Below are positions 43,983-51,779 of a stretch of 64,000 nucleotides of DNA, one piece after another. Every line of letters starts with the position of its first letter. Within the stretch, counting starts at the first letter, position 1. Location of the stretch: assembly GCA_016235425.1 (NCBI GenBank), contig JACRLC010000010.1, forward strand, positions 1-64,000. Direction: 5' to 3'. The notes under the pieces are model-generated. The model worked only from the letters and a program-made list of their open reading frames with translations. It did no database searches and was not told the origin of the DNA. Made by a program: the position numbers and the translations under genes. This DNA comes from Chloroflexota bacterium (lineage in GTDB: Bacteria; Chloroflexota; Anaerolineae; Anaerolineales; Villigracilaceae).

Positions 43983-46469
43983 ATGTTGCCATCATTAGAG
44001 AAACTCCGTAAATTTTTCCGCCTCGAGCACGAGAACGGATACGCCAACAGTGCCATTATCGGTGGTCTTGCCAAAATGCTGGATTTTTGGGAAGGCGAGG
44101 CCCGCGCCGATGGCATCAAAGAGGAAGTTATCCAGGCCGTCATACAAAGACTCCGCTCCTATGACGGACTCAGCCCAACGTCCCGCGCAGATGCGTTGAA
44201 GGGATTGTGGAAGCGCATCGGGGAGACGTACCCCGAAGCGACACAAAAGCCATCCCGCCCAACCCAGTCTCAAACACAAACTCAACCGAGGCCAAGGCCT
44301 GTTCAAACGCCTCCTCCAAAAGAAGGGGAGAGGCCGCATCGCCCCTCACCTCAGCCGCGCTCCGAATCCGTGCCGGGTGCGAAGACCAGCCAGACGCCTG
44401 CCGCGCTCAGCGCTTCACTGACCGTCTTGCAGGGTGTCGGCCCTGCTCATTCGAAAACGCTCGAAAAGCTTGGCCTGCAAACACTCGGCGACATGCTGTA
44501 TTATTTCCCGCGCCGTTACGAAGATTACAGCCAGCTCAAGCCCATCAAGTCGCTTTGGTATGGCGAAACCGTCACAGTGATTGGCACAATCCAAAGCGTG
44601 GCGACGCGTCCGATTCGCGGCGGCAAGCAAACCATCATCGAAGTCATCATCAGCGATGGCACGGCCTCCCTGCGATTGAGTTATTTCAACCAGCCCTGGC
44701 TTGCAAACCGTTTCAAAAAAGGGGACGCCATCTCGGTCTCCGGCAAGGTCGAGCAGTATCTTGGCCGGCTCATCATGAACAGCCCCGATTGGGAACCTGT
44801 TGAAGTTGAGAACCTGCACACCAACCGCATCGTGCCGATTTATTCGCTCACCGAACGCGTCACGCAAAAATGGCTGCGCGGCCTGATGAACCAGGTCATC
44901 AAATATTGGGCGCCCGCCGTTGCAGATGCGCTTCCTGAAAGCGTGCGTTCCTCCGCAAAGTTGATGCCGCTTGGCGAAGCGATTCAGCAGGCGCATTTTC
45001 CAGATTCGCAGGATAAGCTCAAAGCCGCGCGTGAACGACTCGCCTTCGACGAAATTTTCTACCTGCAAATGGGAGTCCTGCGGCAGAAACGGGATTGGAA
45101 ACAAGCCGACGCACGCCGCTTCTCTTCCTCAGACGAGTGGCTGGGCGCGCGTTTAAAGGGCCTTCCCTACACCCTGACATCTGCCCAGCAACGCGCCATC
45201 TCAGACATTCGCGCCGACCTCGACTCCGGCAAGCCGATGAATCGACTCATCCAGGGCGATGTGGGTTCGGGTAAAACTGTCGTTGCCGCGCTCGGTGCCG
45301 GCATCGTGACGAGTGCGGGTTCGCAAACTGCGATCCTCGCGCCCACATCTATTTTGGCGGAACAACATTATCGCAACTTCACAAGCCTGCTCGCAGGTGA
45401 AAACGGAATCCTGCAAGAAGGGCAGATTCATTTGTTAACCGGAGACACGCCCGAGGTAGAGAAAGAAGCGGTGCGCGTCGGTCTCGCAGATAGAAGCATT
45501 AAACTTGTCATCGGCACACACGCCCTGCTCGAAGACCCCGTTGTGTTCCAGGATTTGCAATTTGTGGTCATTGACGAACAACACCGCTTCGGTGTTGACC
45601 AGCGTGCCGCGTTGCGCGCCAAAGGCAGCACACCACATTTGCTTGTGATGACGGCCACGCCCATCCCGCGCTCGCTCGCGTTGACGTTGTACGGCGACCT
45701 GGATTTGTCTGTGATGGACGAGATGCCCGCAGGCCGGCAGCCGATCAATACCTACGTGCTTCGTCCGCAGGAACGCGAGCGCGCCTACACCATGCTCCGC
45801 GGACAGATCAACGATGGCGGGCAGGTCTTTATCATTTATCCACTGATCGAGGAGAGTGAGAAAATCGAAGCGCGCGCCGCGGTGGATGATTATGAGACTC
45901 TCTCGAAAGAGGTCTTTCCCGATTTGAAGCTCGGTCTCTTGCATGGCCGCATGAAGCCCGACGAAAAAGACGCGGTGATGCTCAAATTCCGCGACCGCGA
46001 ATATAACATCCTGGTTTCGACCACGGTTGTCGAAGTTGGCGTGGACATTCCCAATGCGACGGTGATGTTGGTCGAAGGCGCGGACAGATTCGGTCTGGCG
46101 CAGCTGCACCAACTCCGCGGCCGCGTGGGACGCGGTTCGGCGCAGTCGTACTGCCTGCTCATCCCCACGCACGAAGACGCGGCGGAGAACGAACGCTTGC
46201 AGGCCATGGCCGAATCCAATGATGGCTTTGTGCTGGCCGAGCGCGACCTGCAACAACGCGGCCCGGGCGAATTTTTGGGTACGCGCCAGTCAGGTTACGC
46301 CAGCGGTTTGCGAATGGCAAGTCTCACCGATGTGAAGTTAATTGAAAAAGCGCGCGCCCAGGCTCAGTCACTGTTTGAGCAGGACGCGGAATTATCCCAA
46401 CCCGAACATGCCTTGCTCGCGGAAGCCTTTGGAAGATTCTGGGGCGAGGGCAAAGGGGACGTTAGTTAG
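43983..46469 (+). CDS. recG: ATP-dependent DNA helicase RecG
   Basis: 828 residues, longer than the usual 680-700 because of an N-terminal helical extension (1-85) and a Pro/Gln/Thr-rich linker to about 140. The OB-fold wedge (LQGVGPAHSKTLEKLG) begins near 142; the motor has Walker A GDVGSGKTVVAALG near 424, DEQHRFG near 532, TATPIPR and LRGRVGRG near 710. It remodels stalled forks and Holliday junctions. The extension occurs in other Chloroflexota and Actinobacteria-like RecGs; its role is unknown. Confidence 0.95.
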   Translation: MLPSLEKLRKFFRLEHENGYANSAIIGGLAKMLDFWEGEARADGIKEEVIQAVIQRLRSYDGLSPTSRADALKGLWKRIGETYPEATQKPSRPTQSQTQTQPRPRPVQTPPPKEGERPHRPSPQPRSESVPGAKTSQTPAALSASLTVLQGVGPAHSKTLEKLGLQTLGDMLYYFPRRYEDYSQLKPIKSLWYGETVTVIGTIQSVATRPIRGGKQTIIEVIISDGTASLRLSYFNQPWLANRFKKGDAISVSGKVEQYLGRLIMNSPDWEPVEVENLHTNRIVPIYSLTERVTQKWLRGLMNQVIKYWAPAVADALPESVRSSAKLMPLGEAIQQAHFPDSQDKLKAARERLAFDEIFYLQMGVLRQKRDWKQADARRFSSSDEWLGARLKGLPYTLTSAQQRAISDIRADLDSGKPMNRLIQGDVGSGKTVVAALGAGIVTSAGSQTAILAPTSILAEQHYRNFTSLLAGENGILQEGQIHLLTGDTPEVEKEAVRVGLADRSIKLVIGTHALLEDPVVFQDLQFVVIDEQHRFGVDQRAALRAKGSTPHLLVMTATPIPRSLALTLYGDLDLSVMDEMPAGRQPINTYVLRPQERERAYTMLRGQINDGGQVFIIYPLIEESEKIEARAAVDDYETLSKEVFPDLKLGLLHGRMKPDEKDAVMLKFRDREYNILVSTTVVEVGVDIPNATVMLVEGADRFGLAQLHQLRGRVGRGSAQSYCLLIPTHEDAAENERLQAMAESNDGFVLAERDLQQRGPGEFLGTRQSGYASGLRMASLTDVKLIEKARAQAQSLFEQDAELSQPEHALLAEAFGRFWGEGKGDVS

Positions 46470-46478
46470 ATTTCAAAT

Positions 46479-46590
46479 GTCATTGCGAGGCGCATCTTGC
46501 CGAAGCAATCTCAGACTAACCAGGTAAATCTCATCTGGTAGCTATCTGCCTAATAGGAGATTGCTTCGACGAACGAACACCGTCTCGCAA
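46479..46590. repeat. Nested palindromic repeat (GTCATTGCGAGG family), diverged copy
   Basis: Inner arms GAAGCAATCTC (46502-46512) and GAGATTGCTTC (46557-46567) are exact; outer arms TTGCGAGG and the partial CTCGCAA are eroded. A further CTTGCAC/GTGCAAG hairpin follows. Compare 8011-8108. Confidence 0.65.
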
Positions 46591-46635
46591 CACTTGCACC
46601 TGCGTGCAAGTGCAGGTGTGACATAAGAGGAGATT

Positions 46636-47154
46636 ATGGTCAGAGCATTATTCCCAGGAACGTTCGATCCCATCCACTACGGCCACATGGACATTGCTGA
46701 GCGTGCCACGCGTCTCTTCGATGAGGTGGTGATGGCGGTGTACGACAAGCCGCTGAAATCGTTGATATTTTCCCCTGAAGAACGTATGGAACTGGTGAGG
46801 GAGGCGTTCAGGAACAACCCCAAAATCAAAGTCACCGGCTACAGCGGCCTGACGGTTGACTTTGCCCGCCAGGTGGACGCGCAAGTTATCGTCCGCGGCC
46901 TGCGTGTGTTCTCCGATTTCGAGTTTGAATTCCGCATGGCATTGGCGAATCAACGGCTTTCAAAGGACATTGAAACTGTGGCGTTGATCACCGCCGAGCA
47001 GCACACGTTTTTGTCCTCGAGCACTGTGAAGGAGATTGCCATGCTGAACGGCGACGTCTCCAGCATGGTTCCGTCACACGTGGAGCAGGCATTGAAGGTC
47101 AAAGTGGATGGGTTGGATGGTCAACAAGCCCCGCCCAATGCGCTCAGGGATTAA
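46636..47154 (+). CDS. coaD: Pantetheine-phosphate adenylyltransferase
   Basis: 172 residues. Nucleotidyltransferase motifs: LFPGTFDPIHYGHMDIAERA at the start (TxGH-type His), VRGLRVFSDFEFEFRMA near 88 and the ISSSxVKE-like LSSSTVKEIA near 131. It adenylylates 4-phosphopantetheine, the penultimate step of CoA synthesis. GAGGAG precedes the ATG. Position after recG is conserved in several Gram-positive lineages. Confidence 0.95.
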   Translation: MVRALFPGTFDPIHYGHMDIAERATRLFDEVVMAVYDKPLKSLIFSPEERMELVREAFRNNPKIKVTGYSGLTVDFARQVDAQVIVRGLRVFSDFEFEFRMALANQRLSKDIETVALITAEQHTFLSSSTVKEIAMLNGDVSSMVPSHVEQALKVKVDGLDGQQAPPNALRD

Positions 47155-47182
47155 TTTGTGCTAGAATTGTCTTGTGTCATTC

Positions 47183-47255
47183 GGAGTCCGAAGTCTCCCG
47201 ACTTCGGTCATTGTAAGAGCAGGACTACATCCAACGTCAGGAGACGTTGGACTCC
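47183..47255. repeat. Twin-hairpin repeat (GGAGTCC family), copy 4
   Basis: Hairpin 1 CCGAAGTC-TCCC-GACTTCGG, a 27-nt spacer, hairpin 2 CCAACGTC-AGGA-GACGTTGG, then ACTCC. Compared with copies 1-3, the A-T pair in hairpin 1 is changed to G-C on both sides. Confidence 0.85.
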
Positions 47256-47266
47256 AGTAAACCCAA

Positions 47267-47465
47267 ATGAAAAGAAGGCTTGATTCTTCAAAAGGTGAGC
47301 AAGGCAAGTTTTATCGTCCCGATGTCGTTTTGAAACTTCCAATTTACCTTGACGACGATTTAGTGGATTTCATTGAAGTATGCAAAAGAGAAAAAAGCCG
47401 ATTTGCAGACTGCGGTAAATGACATCTTGCGCCACAACAAAGAAATGCTTCAGGCCCTTCGATAG
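47267..47465 (+). pseudogene. Frameshifted BrnA/CopG-like antitoxin gene
   Basis: From the ATG the frame gives MKRRLDSSKGEQGKFYRPDV and then KLPIYLDDDLVDFIE, and after one extra base near 47380 it continues as YAKEKKADLQTAVNDILRHN and KEMLQALR before TAG. Together they make a ~65-residue ribbon-helix-helix antitoxin-like protein. The single-base shift may be a true mutation, a recoding site or a sequence error. No toxin gene is adjacent. The next gene starts 20 bp later. Confidence 0.6.
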
Positions 47466-47485
47466 CCTGCCTGAAGGAGTATCTT

Positions 47486-47992
47486 ATGGACATCCTGCAA
47501 CTAATTGACCGACTCGAAGAACTCTTCAACGACGCCAAAGCCGTTCCCTTCACCCACAACGTTATCGTGGATGAAGACCGCATGTTGGAACTGATTGACC
47601 AGATGCGGATTGCCATCCCTGAGGAAGTGAAGAAGGCGCAACAGGTCGTGGCGCAACGCGACCGCGTGATGGCGCAGGCCCAGGAAGAAGCCAACCGCAC
47701 GCTGTCCATTGCCCGTGAAAAAGCAGACCAGCTTGCTCAAAAGGACATGGTTGTGCAGGAAGCCCAGCGCCGCGCGGAACAAATCGTTGCGCAAGCGCGC
47801 GCAGAAGCCGAAGCAACCCGCGCCGATGCCGATAATTACGTGGTTGATACGCTCATGCAGTTGCAGGATCAAATTGCGAAATTGAGCAACCAGGTTAGCA
47901 ACGGGATTCGCACCGTGCAGGAAGACCAGATGAGGAAGATGGGGAATTCGCCGTCGCTCTCATCGAGTGTATCGGAAAAAATCGAGAAGTAG
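47486..47992 (+). CDS. Coiled-coil DivIVA/SepIVA-like protein
   Basis: 168 residues. A short N-terminal motif (DILQLIDRLEELFNDAKAVP) precedes a long coiled coil at about 50-140 rich in Ala, Gln and Glu (AQAQEEANRTLSIAREKADQ), then a Ser-rich tail. It is often auto-annotated as ATP synthase b subunit because of the coil, but there is no membrane anchor. In Actinobacteria a DivIVA-like division protein is encoded beside coaD, which supports a cell-division or polar-scaffold role here. AAGGAG precedes the ATG. Confidence 0.75.
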   Translation: MDILQLIDRLEELFNDAKAVPFTHNVIVDEDRMLELIDQMRIAIPEEVKKAQQVVAQRDRVMAQAQEEANRTLSIAREKADQLAQKDMVVQEAQRRAEQIVAQARAEAEATRADADNYVVDTLMQLQDQIAKLSNQVSNGIRTVQEDQMRKMGNSPSLSSSVSEKIEK

Positions 47993-48000
47993 AATCAAAA

Positions 48001-48027
48001 GTCCCCGCGAAATGCGGGGACCTTGTT
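48001..48027 (+). terminator. Terminator after the coiled-coil gene
   Basis: GTCCCCGC-GAAAT-GCGGGGAC hairpin followed by a short T-rich stretch. Confidence 0.65.
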
Positions 48028-48030
48028 TGT

Positions 48031-48084
48031 GGAGTCCGAAGTCTCCCGACTTCGGAAGTTCAACGTCAGGAGACGTTGGACTCC
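48031..48084. repeat. Twin-hairpin repeat (GGAGTCC family), copy 5
   Basis: GGAGTCCGAAGTC-TCCC-GACTTCGG and CCAACGTC-AGGA-GACGTTGGACTCC (first C of arm 2 replaced by T-A context). This is the most compact complete copy; the outer GGAGTCC/GGACTCC ends are complementary. Confidence 0.85.
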
Positions 48085-48089
48085 GGGGA

Positions 48090-48956
48090 TTAGATAAACT
48101 CAAACGTCGGCATTCCCACTATTTTTGTTTCAATTTTGAATAACCCGCCCGAAAGCGGATATTTGACCAAATCCGCTTCGCTCATGCCCACGCGCGCGGA
48201 CGTGACGTACAGTTCGTTCATGTCCCTGCCGCCGAAGGCGCAGGAGGATGTGTGCAATGCGGGCACCGGGATTTGTGCGAGTAATTGCCCCGTGCTTGGC
48301 TTCCATCTCGTCACTTGCGCGCCGCCCCAGATGGCGATCCATAAGTTTCCTTCGGTGTCGGAGGTCATGCCGTCAGGCCAGCCAAGGGATTCGGGGACTT
48401 GTACCGCGACGCGTGGGTTTGCAATCTGGCCTGTTGATAAATCGTAGTCAAATGCTTTGACTTCTCGGGTAGGAGTGTCAATGTAATAAAAAGTCCTGGT
48501 ATCGGGACTCCACGCGAGTCCGTTTGAGATGCGGATGCCATTGAGCAGGGGAGTGGGTTGCTTTCCATCGAATGAGTAAAGCGCGCCACTGGCCTCTTTC
48601 TCGTTCATGTCCATGGTACCTGCCAGGAAGCGGCCAGCGGGGTCACATTTGCCATCGTTGATACGGTTGTTGACGGGTTCGGCCAGAGTAGCGAGAACCG
48701 TTAATTTCCCCTTCGGGGATGATATGGCGGAATCAGGATCGAGGTCCGCGAAGCTGAGGCGTTTTCCCAGGATGAGATGGCCGTTTTTGCATGGAGCCAG
48801 GCATCCGACGAGATCATCCAGTTCGGCGAGGATTTCAGTCCCGCGATAAACGCGTTTGCCGAGAATATCAACCCAATATAGCGACTCGGTTTTCGCATCC
48901 CACGCGGGCCCTTCGCCGAGTGCGGCTTTGGCAGCGAGGATGAGTTCGGCCCGCAT
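48090..48956 (-). CDS. SMP-30/gluconolactonase-family protein
   Basis: 288 residues, a six-bladed propeller: EGPAWDAKTESLYWVDILGK near 16 (metal-binding Glu), NRINDGKCDPAGRFLAGTMD near 100, and SNGLAWSPDTRTFYYIDT near 145 with the metal-binding Asn and Asp. It probably hydrolyses a sugar lactone or similar ester. The ATG at 48956 lies one base beyond the corA stop, so they are co-transcribed; the functional link is not obvious. A longer frame crosses into corA and is rejected. Confidence 0.88.
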   Translation of the reverse strand: MRAELILAAKAALGEGPAWDAKTESLYWVDILGKRVYRGTEILAELDDLVGCLAPCKNGHLILGKRLSFADLDPDSAISSPKGKLTVLATLAEPVNNRINDGKCDPAGRFLAGTMDMNEKEASGALYSFDGKQPTPLLNGIRISNGLAWSPDTRTFYYIDTPTREVKAFDYDLSTGQIANPRVAVQVPESLGWPDGMTSDTEGNLWIAIWGGAQVTRWKPSTGQLLAQIPVPALHTSSCAFGGRDMNELYVTSARVGMSEADLVKYPLSGGLFKIETKIVGMPTFEFI

Positions 48957-48957
48957 T

Positions 48958-49884
48958 TTAGAACCAATCTCGCTTGTAGAAAATGTAGGTTGCAATCGCC
49001 GTAAGCCCAAACGCAATGCCAAGCACGTTGAGAAACGCGAAAGGATGACTCTCGCCGGGCAGCACAACATTCATGCCGTAAAACGACGCGACGATGGCCG
49101 GCATGTTCAGGATGATCGTCAGCGCGGCGAGGGCCTTCATGACGCCGTTGAGGTTGTTGGAGATAATGCTGGCGAAGGCGTCCATCATGCCCGAAAGGAT
49201 CTCTGTGGCGATGCTGGTCATTTGGATGGCCTGCTGGTTTTCGGTGAGCACATCTTCGAGCAGGTCCTGGTCTTCCTCGTAGTAGTTGAAGAGCTGTGTT
49301 TTCTGGACGCGTTCCATCATCACTTCGTTGGAGCGGAGCGCGGTGGCGAAGTAGGTGAGGCATTTCTGGTATTTCAGCAGTTCGAGCACTTCGCGGTTGC
49401 GCGTGGACTTTTGCAGTTGGTCTTCAACCGCTTCGGTGGCGCGGTTGATCTCGCGCAGAAGGTTCAAATAGCGCGCGGCAGTTTCGAGGAAGATGTAAAG
49501 CGCAAGACGATAACGCTTGCCGGTTTTGAGCAGGCGGTATTTTCCGTTGGCAAGCACTTTAAAAATGTCGCTGTCATAACGGCATATCGTGACAATCACG
49601 TTCCCCAAAATCATGATGCCGAGAGGCACGGTGGAATAAGGGATGTCGCTTTCGGGCTGGTGAATGGGAATGCGAAGCAGGATGAAGGTGTAATCATCAT
49701 CCCGTTCCATGCGAGCCATTTCATCCTGGTCGAGGGAATAGTTGATGTAATCCGCTTCCACTCCCCAATTCATCAACTTTTCGATTTCTTCGGGCGTCGG
49801 GTCAACTGCATTGACCCAGGCGCCATTGACCATTGTTTCGAGTTTTTCGAGCCCCGCCTCGGTGGTCTTGTAGATGTGGAGCAT
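48958..49884 (-). CDS. corA: CorA-family magnesium/divalent cation transporter
   Basis: 308 residues. A cytosolic funnel domain, a long helix, then two C-terminal membrane segments at about 250-270 and 285-303, with the selectivity motif YGMNV near 274. It lets Mg2+ (or Co2+/Ni2+) into the cell as a pentamer. AAGGAGG precedes the ATG. A 160-nt structured leader with competing hairpins lies upstream. The SMP-30 gene follows directly. Confidence 0.93.
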   Translation of the reverse strand: MLHIYKTTEAGLEKLETMVNGAWVNAVDPTPEEIEKLMNWGVEADYINYSLDQDEMARMERDDDYTFILLRIPIHQPESDIPYSTVPLGIMILGNVIVTICRYDSDIFKVLANGKYRLLKTGKRYRLALYIFLETAARYLNLLREINRATEAVEDQLQKSTRNREVLELLKYQKCLTYFATALRSNEVMMERVQKTQLFNYYEEDQDLLEDVLTENQQAIQMTSIATEILSGMMDAFASIISNNLNGVMKALAALTIILNMPAIVASFYGMNVVLPGESHPFAFLNVLGIAFGLTAIATYIFYKRDWF

Positions 49885-50046
49885 GGCTGCCTCCTTGCGT
49901 GAAAGTTCATCACGCAGAGGGCCGCTCCACGTGATGGTTTATAACAAACTTAATGCGTGCCATCCGCCCATACTGGGCGGCTGTTTATCAGAAGAACCTA
50001 GGTCGCTCTCGTCCGTGTGATACATGGTTTCCTTACCGTTCATGAT
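49885..50046 (-). promoter_or_regulatory. Structured corA leader, candidate riboswitch
   Basis: The leader holds a CCGCCCA-GTA-TGGGCGG hairpin (49980-49964). Nearer the gene, hairpin A pairs CATCACG (49936-49930) with CGTGATG (49914-49908), while hairpin B pairs GCGTGA (49915-49910) with TCACGC (49902-49897), which touches the AAGGAGG ribosome-binding site. A and B share the same bases and exclude each other. I do not recognise the M-box or another named class. Confidence 0.55.
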
Positions 50047-50052
50047 GTGACT

Positions 50053-50081
50053 ATTTTACGCCGGATATTTGAATCGGACAA
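50053..50081 (-). promoter_or_regulatory. Promoter of corA
   Basis: TTGTCC (50081-50076), 17 bp, TAAAAT (50058-50053) on the minus strand, about 170 bases before the ATG. Confidence 0.5.
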
Positions 50082-50095
50082 CCTACAAAAACATT

Positions 50096-50895
50096 TCATT
50101 TCGACTTGCGCGCGTGGACGATAAAAACGCGATGCGGAATTTGAAACAGCGGATGACCATCCGCATCGCGCGTGACCTGGGCCTGCTCCCGTTTTTCAAG
50201 CAGTGACTTTAACTCCGAGTCGAATCTCCCCACCTCCTCGTCCGAAAGACTCGCCCCAACCCCCGAACTCGCGCGGACGCATCCGCGCCATGCTTCGGCA
50301 GTGTAGGGGACATCCATATCGAATGAAAAGGTTTTGATTTCAATGAAATCTGCTTCGCCGAGGTCGCGAAGCCACTGCGGGTAAACTCCCGTTTTGTTTC
50401 CAAAGCGGCCGTACCAGGCGGGGTTGTATTTTTGAATCGGTTTTTCCGTCACGTCAACAACGTTATCTGTGAGCGGAAGCCAGTCGAAATGCGCGATGAG
50501 GACGCGTCCGTCAGGCTTGAGAATCCTCCTCGCCTCCCCTGCCGCGCGTGGACGGTCGAACCAATGCCAGCATTGCCCCGCGGACACAACATCGAAAGAC
50601 GAATCGGGCAAGCCGGTCTCTTCGGCGGGGCCGCGCGGAACTCTGCGTCGAGTCCAGCCTGCCTGCTGAGCTCGCGTGCCTGCTCCAGCATCTGCGCGGA
50701 GACATCGAGACCGGTCACTTTGCAGCCTCGCGCCGCGAATCCGCGGGCGAGTGTGCCGGTTCCGGTTCCCAAATCCACGAGTGAGTTGCCCGCCTTCACG
50801 ATTCCCTCGTCGAAGACGCGCTCGAAGAATGCACGCGGGAATCCGGCGCGGTGTTTGGCGTAGTCGTTGGCCGTCAGGCCGAAGTCAATGGTCAT
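50096..50895 (-). pseudogene. Frameshifted SAM-dependent methyltransferase
   Basis: The first frame (from the ATG at 50895) gives the SAM-binding core LVDLGTGTGTLARGFAARG near 39 and GLDVSAQML; after a shift in the GC run at 50623-50638 the protein continues in another frame as SSFDVVSAGQCWHWFDRPRA to the stop at 50096. Together they make a complete class I methyltransferase of about 265 residues. A one-base loss in the GGGG run would explain it; a sequence error is possible. Confidence 0.75.
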
Positions 50896-50906
50896 GGGGG
50901 AAATTT

Positions 50907-50977
50907 AAAGGTGACGGCCACTTTTGCGAAGCACCCCGCAGCGAAGCGGAGTGAGCGCCAAGTGACCGTCACCTTTT
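50907..50977. repeat. Long inverted repeat between the methyltransferase and a membrane protein
   Basis: Seventeen-base arms starting AAAGGTGACGGCCACTT (50907-50923) with one mismatch to 50960-50976, and a 36-nt centre. It could end transcription of the gene on its right. Confidence 0.7.
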
Positions 50978-50989
50978 AGCAAAAAAGAG

Positions 50990-51532
50990 TTATGGCGCGC
51001 CGATGTTCTGCGGAAAATCGGAGACAGTCTGCGCGGGAGGCGCGAGTTTTTGCAGTTGTGCGAGCGCCTGCAAGCCGTTCCACAATCCCCACAGGAAGTA
51101 AAGGTGGAATAGGAAACCGATCCAATCCTGAAAGAGGAGCAGGAGCAGGGCATCGAGCGCGTAGAAGATCATGCCTGTGATAAAGGCCCAGCGGTGCATT
51201 TTTCCGGCAAAGAACCCAAACAGAGCAAATACCGCCGAGATTAGCACGCTCAAGACAATGCCTATGCCTTTGAAAATCAACGCGCCATCAGGCGCCTCCA
51301 CGGCGAAGGCATTCGCCAGGGCATCCACAATCTGCGTGGCGCCGAGTCCCACAACGAAGCTTACACTGCCGTTGGAAGCTGAAATCACAGAATTGATCAC
51401 GGACAGCGCCGCGATCCAGTAGAAGTTGTTCGCGCCAACTTTGGCGCGGCGGGCAAGATTGGCAACGGCAAGAAGCAAGTTGGCTTGCTGTTGGTCGAGA
51501 GGTGCAGCTTGTGGTTGTCCTGATTGTTCCAT
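50990..51532 (-). CDS. Four-helix membrane protein of unknown function
   Basis: 180 residues. A Gln/Pro-rich start (SGQPQAAPLDQQQANLLL), then about four membrane segments between 35 and 160, ending in a short soluble tail. No family recognised. The ATG at 51532 has GATTCCTCCC upstream, a weak site, with TATAGT about 25 bases upstream. A MITE lies 72 bp upstream of the start. Confidence 0.6.
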   Translation of the reverse strand: MEQSGQPQAAPLDQQQANLLLAVANLARRAKVGANNFYWIAALSVINSVISASNGSVSFVVGLGATQIVDALANAFAVEAPDGALIFKGIGIVLSVLISAVFALFGFFAGKMHRWAFITGMIFYALDALLLLLFQDWIGFLFHLYFLWGLWNGLQALAQLQKLAPPAQTVSDFPQNIGAP

Positions 51533-51603
51533 GGGAGGAATCCCCTTTCTTGGATTTTTGCTACTATAGACGAAAACGCCCCGTAAGTCAACAGGGCGTT
51601 TTT

Positions 51604-51741
51604 GGTGATTACCCACAAGTCCGTATCCGACATTCAAAGCCTCAAAGCCAGAGCATTCTGCCGCGAATTTCGCTAATTCACACGGATTTTTAAAACCAAT
51701 TCGCGAAAATTCGTGAAATCCGCGGCTGAGGTTTTACTTTT
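51604..51741 (+). mobile_element. Short non-autonomous element, copy 3 (right end lost)
   Basis: Begins GGTGATTACCCACAAGT and is nearly identical to copy 1 (11170) for about 138 bp, including the AATTCGCG core. The second terminal repeat is missing. It lies in the gap between the membrane protein promoter and the tup operon. Confidence 0.75.
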
Positions 51742-51779
51742 ATTATTTGTGCTCCAACCATGTTGCGATGGTACATATC

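Noticed and set aside
47486-47992. ATP synthase subunit b
   Set aside because: The similarity is only coiled-coil; there is no membrane anchor and no other ATP synthase gene nearby.
49885-50046. M-box (ykoK) magnesium riboswitch before corA
   Set aside because: The conserved M-box segments are not visible; only the generic alternative-hairpin design is reported.
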